NCBI GenBank assembly: GCA_037447655.1
Contig: JBBHKE010001203.1
Coordinates: 64,001-128,000, forward strand
Direction: 5' to 3'
Source: Zygnema cylindricum
Taxonomy: Eukaryota; Streptophyta; Zygnematophyceae; Zygnematales; Zygnemataceae
Length of the DNA stretch: 64,000 nucleotides
Positions 10,633 through 20,786 of the stretch are shown in pieces. The notes beneath the pieces are model-generated. The model saw nothing but the letters and a program-made list of their open reading frames with translations. It did not search any database and was not told the DNA's origin. Position 1 is the first letter of the stretch. Each line of letters starts with the position of its first letter. A program made the position numbers and the translations under genes.

Positions 10633-13600
10633 GGATATGGGCCTTTCATCAAGAATTCCTATTTTCTCAGGAGAAAAATACGCGTATTGGGCGGATATGG
10701 TGGAAACACACTTCGAAAATGTTAATCTCTTGGATATTCTGGATGGTTCACTGGCGGAATCAGATCCGTCATGGTCAAAGAAAAATTCGCAAGCTCGGTC
10801 AATTCTGAAGTTTTGTATTTCAGAAGAATTGGCTATGTCACGGATAAAAATGAAAAAGGCGATCGATATCTGGAAATCTCTCAAGGATGATTTTGAAAAG
10901 GCTAATGTACCGGAAGAGCTATTTTTGGCTAGACGAATTTGGGACTACAAATACACGAGTGGCACAATGGCTGAATATTGTAACAAATTTCGAATACTAA
11001 TAGATTCTCATGCTTGTGCAGGCGGATCTTTTCCTCAGTTTCAGCAGGCTGCTTTGCTAATGAGGGGTCTTCCTAATACTATGAGAGCAGCGTCTGATAG
11101 GCTGAAACAAAAAGATAAAGCTAGCTGGACACTACAGTTAGCTATTAATTTGATATTGGAAGAGGAGGCACATTCTAAAATTATGAATGGTGAAAAACAC
11201 GTAGAGGCATTTAACACAGAATTTGACAAAAAAGGTCATTCTAATCAGCAGAGAAGTCAGTTTAATCAGAACCAGAATCAGTTTAGACAGTTTAATCAAA
11301 GAGGAAATAGACAATCCTTCAATGGCTGTTTTTATTGTAATGGAAAAGGTCATGGATACAAATTTTGTCCTAAGCTTAAAAAGGCTAATAAAACAGGTCT
11401 ATATAGGCCTGGTTGGCAGCAGAGCCAGTTTCATCAAGGCTTCACGGGATCGTCACAACGAGGAAATGCACTATTTTCGGCGTCTTCATCTCATCATGAC
11501 GAGTCTCTCTCACTCTCTAACGAGGAGGATGATGATCTATTTGCAATGGCGGCAGCGATGGAGGGCGCTAAAGACAATGGATGGATAATGGACACGGGAG
11601 CATCGGCCCACATGTGCTGGAACAAGGCAGTTTTCAAAAATCTGACATCAACACCAGAGAAAAATATCTACTATGCATGTGGAATGAGTGTGCAAACCCG
11701 GGCTGTAGGCGATGTCTCCCTGCTAGTTGATGTGGAGGGCAAAGCTGTTGAGAGAACTCTTCATAATGTCCTTTATGTCCCAGATTTTAAGAAAAAATTG
11801 TTCTCAACGTCTTTGGTAGAAAGTAAAGGATTTGAGGTCAATCTGAAACACGGCAGGCAAGTTGTTAGCAAAAATGGGAAAATTGCGGTTACGGGAACTA
11901 GAGATGCCAGCAAAATGTATCGAATGGATATGCCCGATAATAAAGAAAATGATGTTTTGTATTCCGGTGCATTATCCTCAGATGAGCCGTGGCATAAAAG
12001 GTTTGGCCATGTGAATTATGATAGTATGAAAAAAAAGGTCACTGCTGGTAAAGTGGAAGGAGTCACCCTGTCAAACCAGTCACCTAAAACGTGTGATGGA
12101 TGTGCATTAGGAAAAATACATAGATTACCGTTTCCTCAGGAGTCTGAACACAGATCTACTAAACTCTTGCAACTCATTCATTTTGATGTTTTCGGCCCTG
12201 CAAAGGTACAATATGCGGGGGGGATGAAATATATGGTTACATTTACAGATGATTTATTCGAGGTTTACTAAGGTCTACTTCATGAAAGAAAAAAAGTGAA
12301 GTCTTCACTCACTTTCAACACTACAAAGCGTGGGCGGAGAAATTACACGGTCGGCCAATTCTGGAGCTCAGATCGGATAATGGCGGAGAATATACGTCAA
12401 AAGAGTTTGACAATTTCTTACTCAATGAAGGTATCAGTCACAAACTAACTGTCCCATACTCTCCGGAAGAGAATGGGGTCTCAGAAAGACTAAATAGAAC
12501 TATCACAGAGAGCTCTAGGTCCATGCTTGCGGATAAAAACGTAGATCCGAAATTTTGGGCTGAAGTGTTAAATTGTGCAGTTTATATCAAAAATAGGATA
12601 GGATCAAGATCGGTAGACACCACTCCTTATGAGATCTGGACGGGCAGAAAACCGGATGTCAGTCACTTCAAGGTCTTTGGAAGTAAATGTTTTATTTTGG
12701 ATACGTCTAATGATAGATGGAAAATGGAACCTAAGGGATTGCCGGGGATTTTGTTAGGATATGATGACCACTCTAAAGGTTATAGAGTCTTTGTTTTTGA
12801 AAGACATAAAATCATTGTCGCCAGGAATATAATTGTGAAAGATGAACTAGACTCGATAGACTTATTTAAAATGACAGAGCAGCAGAAGCAGCAAAAAGTA
12901 CAAGAATATGTCATTTTAGATAGCATCCATAATATAGTCCCACAGATACAAATTTCACCAGTGGCTCCACCAGAGTCGGACAATAATTGGGTTCCGCAAC
13001 AAGTTCGTTTCGAAGCGCAACAAGAGCAGTCAGTGCCTACGGATCGCAACCAGCGCAACAAGCGCAACGCACGGGATCCGACAATTTCAGCCTCAGAATT
13101 TCCGGGGGGAAGAAGATCCTGTAGCCGCCTGCAAGCAAGTTCTCAATTTGCGTACTCAGCAGCCTCAGGGGAGCCTTTGGCCATCCGGGAAGCCTTCTCC
13201 TCACCGGAGCGGAATCACTGGATCGAGGCGGCAAACGATGAAATGAAGTCGATCATGGAGGCTCAGACATGGGAGCTTGTGGACCTCCCTCCGGATCGAA
13301 AAGCGATTGGCAGCAAATGGGTATTCAAGGTGAAGTTAAATCCAGAGAATACCATTGAACGATACAAGGCTAGACTTGTGGCAAAGGGTTATAACCAAAA
13401 GGAACGAATTGACTTTGAAGAAACTTTTTCTCCTGTTGTAAGATTTCCAACAGTTAGGATTTTGCTATCTCTAGCTGCTATAGAAGATATGGAAATCCAT
13501 CAAATGGATGTAAAGACGGCCTTTTTGCATGGAGAACTAGAGGAGACCATTTACATGCAGCAGCCTGAAATGTATGCTGAACCAGGAAAAGAGCATTTAG

Positions 13601-14748
13601 TATGTAAACTGCTAAAATCGTTGTACGGCCTAAAACAGGCCCCGAGGCAATGGAATCTAAAACTTGATGAATTCTTAACTGGTCTAGGCTTTAAAAGGAT
13701 AAGCTCTGATCACTCTGTCTATGTTCTACAAGGTGAGGATGGAATAGTATATATAGCGGTATACGTAGATGATTTACTATTAGTCAGCAAATCAATGGCT
13801 GAAATTAACAAAATTAAAACTGCTTTGAAATCACGGTTCGAGATGAAAGACCTCGGTGAGGCAAAATATATTTTGGGTATTCAAGTAAAAAGGGACAGGA
13901 AAAACATATTAATAAAATTGACTCAAAAGGAGGCTATTGGAAACATGTTAGATGAATATGGAATGCGGGGGGCAAAAGGATGTGTAACACCAATGGAGTT
14001 TCGGCAAAGGTTAGAGGGGGAAGAAACAGAACCAGGTGTTATTGTCAGAGAAGTCTATGAGTCAGGGGAGGATGATCCTATGACATTGATACCTTACAGA
14101 CAGATAGTGGGAAGTTTAATTTATTTCATGAACTGTACCCGTCCGGATATTGCTGCAGCAGTTGGGGTACTGAGCAGAAGTCTAGAAAATCCGAGAAAAT
14201 CTGACTTTGATGCAGCAAGAAGAGTTTTAAGATACTTGGCAGGAACCAAAGATCTCAAGCTCACACTAGGCGGAGGAGAAGTGAAGCTACAAACATGGAG
14301 TGATGCAAGCTATGGCGATATGCCGAGTCGAAAATCCACCACGGGATTCGTTCTGCAAATTGGGAATGGAACTTGCTGTTGGAGCAGCAAACTTCAAAAG
14401 GTCACGGCACAATCGACTATGGAATCAGAATATATGGCAGCAAGCTCGGCCCTCAAAGAACTCTTATGGGTGAAATCCATGTTACAAGAGTTGGGATACA
14501 TGCAGGTTGGTCCACAAGTGATCTAGTGTGATAACCAGGCTGCTATTACCATTGCTTCTAACCGAAGTCACCATTTCAAAAGCAAGCACATGGATGTAAG
14601 ATTACACTTTGTAAGAGAAAAGGTGTTCTCTAGAGTGATTAAATTATGATATTTGCCAGATGCAAAAATGATTGCTGATATGCTCACTAAAGCTCTTCCG
14701 GCTCCTAAACTGAAGTATTGTAGGGACGCAGTGGGATTAAGTGAATAG
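10574..14748 (+). pseudogene. Copia B gag-pol, nearly full length
   Basis: From the ATG at 10574 one frame runs to 12271. It holds the gag core, a CCHC knuckle (CFYCNGKGHGYKFC, about 11326-11367), protease (WIMDTGASAHMC, 11580-11616), the pre-integrase domain (WHKRFGHVNYDS, CDGCALGK) and the start of integrase. Two one-base insertions near 12252 and 12290 break the frame. From 12523 integrase, linker, RT and RNase H are open to 14526, with an intact YVDD at 13762-13773 and LLKSLYGLKQAPRQWN before it. A TGG-to-TAG change at 14524 and a TGA near 14648 interrupt RNase H, whose tail (KSKHMDVRLHFVREKV) ends at 14748. The product would be a Ty1/copia polyprotein of about 1,390 residues. Confidence 0.9.
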
Positions 14749-14968
14749 CTGAGTTGCTGCATTGCTATACTGCTATGCTGCTCTAGTCCAATGACAGGGA
14801 TATATTGGGATTACGCGACTTGCTAAAATTGCTATGTTGCTAGGCTGCGATGCTGCGCTAGTTCGAAATCGCAGCGGCTCTCAAAATTGCTACGTTGCAA
14901 TGCTGCGATGCTGCGCTAGTTTGAAATCGCAGCTGCTTTGACATACTGAGTCTAAAGCTTTAGGGGAG
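14749..14968 (+). repeat. B 3' UTR repeats and polypurine tract
   Basis: A segment of about 60 bp with CTGCGATGCTGCGCTAGTT and GAAATCGCAGC occurs twice (about 14850-14880 and 14905-14938) between CTGCTATGCTGC motifs. TAGGGGAG at 14961-14968 abuts the 3' LTR and is the plus-strand primer tract. Confidence 0.6.
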
Positions 14969-15870
14969 TGTTGTTTTTGAAAAGCTTTAAGTCTCTGCAA
15001 ATTAGTAGGACGGCGGAAAAATAGATCTATATGGACACGCGTCATCACTTGAATCACAGTACAGGTTTTTGGCACCGACAACGCAGCTGCGACGCAGATG
15101 GAACAAGCGCAGCTGCGGTTATTTTTGATATGATCTGTACAGACGACCGCAGCCTGCGACGCAACGGGTCAAACGCAACTGCAGATATTTTGGTACATAA
15201 CAACGCAGTTGCTACGCAACAAGACAAACGAAGCTGCGAAGAACTTTTGTATGTGATAACGCAGCTGCTACGAAGCTGCGGATATTTTTGAATACATACA
15301 GGAATTGAACTGCGCTACTGCGGTTGATTCGAATCAAGTCAACGGACGAGATTCTCTAAGCCAGGCGACAAGTATTTGATTAAATAACCTGTATAGGATT
15401 CTTAGTCATATTGAGTGTGCAATGATAGATTAGTTTTAGCGTGATCAGGTGCACTTAGACCTTAGTGGCAGTTTAGTTCTTTTGGACGTATCTTGTAGGA
15501 ACACTTGTATCAGCGGCACAGCACTATGTTGAAGTACAACTAAGTGAAGAGTATAAGACTTAGGACGTAGAACATTTTATGTATCCAGACTTCCAGACTG
15601 TGTAATCTGCAGACTGTTTTTGGGAAACTTCTGAGTTGCATATCTTGGTGTATGTTGGATCAATTGAGCTAAAACTTTGGGAGTTGTCAGCCCTTGTGAT
15701 ATTCTATACTGTGGTATAGTGTGAAGCAATTTGGTTCATTGTATCAGATTTGGTGAGCTGTAGAAAACAGCTGTTTGATAGGATTCTTGATAAGCTTCTG
15801 TGAGTGAGATTATGTCTACTTCCACTACTACTGCTGCTCCTCCACCTGCACCGGTGGTTTTAGAACAACA
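14969..15870 (+). repeat. 3' LTR of copia B
   Basis: This 902-bp copy of the LTR at 9731 starts TGTTGTTTTTGAAAAGC and ends TTAGAACAACA, including the gag N-terminal codons (MSTSTTTAAPPP). The right flank is GGTGC in a copia D2 gag sequence, while the left flank of the 5' LTR is CTACA in GY1. There is therefore no target duplication. Confidence 0.85.
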
Positions 15871-17059
15871 GGTGCTGCTATCAGTATCAACTTCGACAAT
15901 GGTGTCACTTGAGTTGCAACTCCTCCCTTTTCTCCTTCTATGACAATCTCCTCTTTTTCCTCATCTTCATCTTCGGTGATGATGGCAGTTGTTATGGCTA
16001 CTGTAGTGACGGAGGTGCCAGAAAAACGTGTCCCTCCAAACCCAGGTAGAGGTGGGCATCGAATTTGTCCAGACACTACGCCCAATACATGCTTCTCAAA
16101 TAATTATCCCTCCATCATCATTTCCCAATACAAAAAGTTTGATCCATCAAATATGGGCACCCTAGAGGGTGTGCCCATAACCTGAAATTATGTGGTCTCC
16201 ATTGACCCACAGAATGAACAACCTACTTAAAGCCTCTATGAAAATATTTGCCCCTTCCACTTTCCCACTGAATAAGCGCCGCCCAAGCATAAAAAAATTA
16301 TGACCACCCTCACCTCGTGAGGATAAGACTCCCCTGAGTCAAACACAAAAAGAATCACTGAATATGCTCCCCTGAGCAGTAAGTTATGGCTGGTCAAAGA
16401 TGACCTTTATAGTTACAAGCTCTTTTAGAGAGAGGTACCTAAATATCACTAAGTCTTGGTCTGCCTACTCACGACTACCTACTACTAAACCCTAGTCCAA
16501 TAGGATTATTATATTGTACCAGAAGGTACAATAAGAGATGTACTTATTCTACGGCCATTGTACGACATGGTCTACAAGGTGACTTCGTCAAATCGGAAGC
16601 CATGGTTCCTCCACCCATCTTCCCCGGTATCAAATAATGTGGCGCCACGTGGCACCGCATGACGCTATCTCCGTATGCCGGCAAAATCTCACTTCGCTTG
16701 GCGGCTATAATGCCGACCGTCCGATCAAACATATTTTACATGGTTCAGATACGCGTACATGCATGAATTGTTCCTCTTCGTTAGTCTGGTGTTAATTAGC
16801 TGTCGCGTTAATGTTTATATATCTTTGAAACCCGTCACGTGTATCGTTTCGATAACGCTTAAGTGGATAAGACATACGACAACATAGTGGTCCACAGACC
16901 TAGCTTGAAATCTGGACCCAAACACCATTTTGGTAAAATATCCTCTACTTGTAAATCTGCCAATTTCTAAATATCGCGGCAGCCATGGCTTGCCTTTAAT
17001 CCTCACTCTCTCTCTTTAAAGTGGAAATAAATTAGAGAAGTGAACACCTCTTTTCAACA
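15871..17059 (-). mobile_element. Copia D2, 5' end fragment (LTR plus gag start)
   Basis: Minus-strand relative of copia D. Its 5' LTR spans 16183-17059 (minus-strand start TGTTGAAAAGAGG; plus-strand start TGAAATTATGTGG). The primer-binding site is at 16169-16182 and the gag N-terminus at 15871-16182, including GIVSGQ-type sequence (VVSGQIRCPPLPGFGGTRFSG). Gag stops abruptly at the 3' LTR of copia B. The LTR also has a degenerate tRNA-like segment at about 16855-16925. Its other side joins copia E1 gag at 17060. Confidence 0.75.
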
Positions 17060-17343
17060 GAGAACATAGTTAACCGTGTGGAGGACTTGATGGACTCAAG
17101 GTGGAAATAGAATTCAGTGGTAGGGATGATTATCGTTCGGGAGAATACGATTAAGATCCGAAGGGGAGGAAAGAGTGGGGAAGCCTTGGTAGCTAGAACC
17201 GATTAGAGGAACAATGATTTTAGGAAACCGGTCAGAAATTATTGTGGGGGGAAGCAGAAAAATCAGACCGACGAGTTCGGACCATGGGCTCCTAAGGGTT
17301 TGTGCCACTTTTGTAAGGAACCATGGCACTATATGGCGGAGTG
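17060..17343 (+). pseudogene. Copia E1 gag, first fragment
   Basis: Plus-strand gag matching copia E2 at 36527-36810: ENIVNR-like start, SRWKWNSVVGM region, and a CCHC knuckle, CHFCKEPWHYMAEC (about 17301-17342). Stops and frame changes are present. The 5' end is missing behind copia D2, and the 3' end is interrupted in the knuckle codons by a solo LTR. Confidence 0.75.
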
Positions 17344-18282
17344 TGTTGTCCATAGCCTATTTCAGCCATGGATTACTCACGGAAACACCCACAGGCTACC
17401 TCAAAAAATGATGTGTTTCAGACAACACAGATTACTCAAAACTACACAGAATCACCTCAAACTGTACCAATGTGCAGTATACCATATACATTGTAAACTC
17501 CCAATGTTATAGTCAAATCCACCAAGGCATCTAGAAGATATAAGCTCCTGAGTTTCCCAAAAATAGCTGACAGCTTCACAAACCAACCACTTAGACTGTT
17601 CACAGAATCTTACACAGATATTGGAATACAATGAAACTTCACACACATTTAGATTCTATATCATAAAATAACTCCACAAAGTTCATATGAAAGCATCAAA
17701 CACAGTGATCACACCAACAGGTCAAAGATGCAGAAAAGAGTTTGCCATTGCTTTGATAAACTTGATTGCGATACTCAAAATATTCTAAGTCCTACAAGTT
17801 ATACTCAGAGATTTCACTCCTGAATGTACGGAGGCATACCAGCCGTACGGTATCTACCATCTACCTAAACTATTGTAAGTATACCCGAATAGTTCAAGGT
17901 ATGTCAGTCTGAACAAATCTACACTAATAAACTAATTAGCCAAAAGACAAACCAATGTTGCTCAGGATATTTACACCGACATCTCCTTAATCAATAAAAG
18001 CCATATTATCCGCAGCTGCGTTGTCTTGACCGCGTCGCAGCTGCTCCGCACCGGTGGCGCCTATTTCAACATTCCGTTTATTTTACATCGGATCGCTTCG
18101 CGATCCGCCGTTCATTTGTCACTGCTTGTTCACACCACTCAATGAGTCTTTTACGTCAATTTAATTATATCAATCCGTTCGCTCCCCCAATCCGTGAATC
18201 TATTCAAACCTCGATATTAAATCCAATAAGCAGTTACGCACAAACTGTCTCGTACGCTCGAAACTGACTTTTCAAAACAACA
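17344..18282 (-). repeat. Solo LTR, copia B-like, TSD GAGTG
   Basis: This 939-bp segment starts TGTTGTCCATAGCC and ends TTTTCAAAACAACA on the plus strand, with a perfect 5-bp duplication GAGTG at 17339-17343 and 18283-18287. The E1 gag frame resumes right after. Orientation is minus: read that way it begins TGTTGTTTTGAAAAG like copia B, carries two GCAGCTGCG palindromes (18010-18052), and ends with ATGGCTGAAATAGGC...ACAACA, again a gag-like start inside the LTR. It is the remnant of an element lost by LTR-LTR recombination. Confidence 0.85.
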
Positions 18283-18287
18283 GAGTG

Positions 18288-19483
18288 CACTAAGTTAACC
18301 AAGCTGTGGTTAAAGGAGGGGCAGACACGTGGACCCCCGAGAGGAAATAAAAAAGCCCTTGTGACACAGGTACATGAGGCGAAATCCGAGGACAAGGACA
18401 ATGAGCTCCTATTGGATGAGGAGCTGGAGACAAAAAACGAGGTTGAAATTCCACAATTGCAGAAATGTGCTTTCGGTGGATTCAAAGGTGAAGTAGGCTG
18501 GATTGTAGATTCAGGTGCCTCAATGCACATGTGTAATGATAGGCACCTGTTCACTAAGATAAGAAAGATTCCCACCGTGGAGATAGAGTATCCCGATGGG
18601 ACGATACTCACTACTACTCTTGTAGGATCGGTAGATCTGAAAGTGTTAGTAGAAAGAAAGACTTCCATAGTTAAATTCTTCGATGTATTGTTTATTCCGG
18701 AGCTGAACAAAAACCTCCTCTCTACGCCTATAATACATGATAAGGGTTTTGATACTAACACTAGGAAAAGAGTCTTTACTGCAAGTTTTGAGGAGGAAGT
18801 TTATTTCGATGCTGAAAAAGGTAGCCAGGGGGTTTTTAGGTTGATATTAAGCAATGAATAGAAGAAATTTTATTGTGATGGTGTTCATGATATAATGTTG
18901 TGGCATAAGAGGCTTGGGCCTGTGAATCTAGATAAGTTAAGAGAGATGAAAAAGATGGGAGTTGTGGAAGGGATTCAGTTTGGTGAGAGTGAGAATATAA
19001 GTGATTATAGTGGATGTGCTCAAGGTAAAGCACACTGGTTACCCTTCTCAAAAACAACCTCCTATCATGGAGAAAAGATTCTAAATTTAGTACACACATA
19101 TATTTGGGGACCGGCCAAAGTTCCTTCACCTGAGGGGAAGAGATTTATGATGACTATCACCGATGATTGGTCTCGGTATTCCACGGTGTATTTTTTGAAA
19201 AATAAGTCAGACGCTCATGAATGTTTAAGAAAATAATAGGTATAGAGTGAAAAACTCCATGGAACCCCAATAAAGAGAGTAAGGAGTGACAATGGTGGAG
19301 AGTATACCTCTAACCAGTTTGAGGATTTTCTGAGGGAAGATCGAGTCCTACATCAAAAGATAGTTTGAGAAAACCCGGAACATAATAGGGTAGCTAAAAG
19401 ATGAAATAGAACACTAAGTGATAGTGCTAGAAGTATGTTGTTCGATAAGAAGATAGGAAAAAGGTTTCAGGCTGAAGCAATGA
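18288..19483 (+). pseudogene. Copia E1 protease and integrase start
   Basis: After the gag tail, the frame 18361-18861 encodes the protease (WIVDSGASMHMCNDRHLF, about 18499-18552). A TAG then interrupts, and the same frame continues with the pre-integrase domain (LWHKRLGPVNLDKL, CAQGKAHWLPF) and integrase (RFMMTITDDWSRYS). A frame break lies near 19236, followed by more stops. It is cut at 19483 in the integrase (KRFQAEAM) by GY-M copy 1 and resumes at 32027. Confidence 0.85.
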
Positions 19484-20657
19484 TGTCAAGCTCGAGTGCT
19501 TTTCAGGCACACTTCTATATTACTGAGGATTTCCGTACCCTTCCGACCCGTACTATTCTCAGATTTCGGAGAAGCCCGCACAACCTGCCAGAAGGATTGA
19601 AGTATTTCCTCTACTGAACAAGACGCACTTTGTTTCGTGCCTAACGGAGGCTGGACGACAAAGTTCTACCGTCTGAAAGATCGCAGTTCCGTCACATAGT
19701 ACTAGCTTCCACCAGCCCTAGTGGAGGGTACATTGTGGATTGCCACGTAGACTTCCGGACTGTAATCTAGATTTTGCTGTTAGCTGTCTGTAGCAATTCA
19801 GTTCAGATTCAGCTGACCAGTGGTTAATTAATTACATTAAGTCAAAGCTTGGCACTTCCGTGTCTTTTTAGTACTTTGTCTTAAAAACTGTGGAAGAAAT
19901 AATAACTTCCGGCCGCGGATCTAGCCGTGGTCAGAGGTCCAACTTTTTGCCCCAAGAGTAGTACACATTATTTTGTCTTATGTCAGTTTGATTGCCGTTG
20001 CTGGTCGCTCATTGGCTAATAGCGTAGGTTTGACTTTTGGACCTGATTTTGGACAAACTTTGATGTATAAGGCGCTTGGGGCCGAAGGAGACAGGTTGCT
20101 TTTCAGTACTGTCTCCTGTGAAAACCCTCACAAATTCCAACAAACCTTCTTTTGGAGAATCTTTGTGTTGTTTGACTCTATTGCCATCTCTGTTTTGGAT
20201 TTGTCCATTTTGGGAATCATAGTTCGGGCTGGTGGTTGGCACTATTGTCCCTTTGGGTGATTTTTGGAATTTTCGCTGCTTGAAACTGAGAAGAGTCTTG
20301 TCGATTTTGAGCTGCGGACACCGAGGGTTGAAGGAGTACCATACCTATTTACACTACCATCAAGAGAGATTTCGCCTTTCTCCCATTGTCATCGTAAATT
20401 GCCGGGGTATGTTAAGCTTTCTTCGCCATCTTTATATCTTCCATCTTATATTTTATTTCTGTGGTCAAGGTGATATTGTTAAATCTGAAACAACCATTCC
20501 TATTTATTTTTATATGTCCACGTGGTAGTGCATTTGTGTCTTCACTTTTAGTCTCTTTTGCTTTGGCGGGGACTTCCCGGGGTAAAACTGCAATTTCCTG
20601 GCATCGAAACAGTGGGTTTTGAGGGAACGAATGCTATAGACTTCCTGTGGAATAAGC
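19484..20657 (+). repeat. 5' LTR-like repeat of GY-M copy 1
   Basis: It starts TGTCAAGCTCGAGTGC and is shared with 30798-31972 and, in copy 2, 37904-39078. The shared part ends at GGAATAAGC; the leader then continues ACAGTACTGAAAAGCC. I see no convincing primer-binding site at that point, so the exact LTR end is open. Two short open frames (95 codons at 19973, and one starting at 20264) encode partly hydrophobic peptides and recur in the 3' copy. Confidence 0.7.
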
Positions 20658-20786
20658 ACAGTACTGAAAAGCCACCCTGTCTCCTTCGGATTAGAGGGGA
20701 TAGGAGCTTTTTGACTTTAGAAGCTCTCTTGGCGGAAGCGAGTATTGTTTTCTGTCGTTAATTCCTCTTTCGAGACCTTCGTCATC

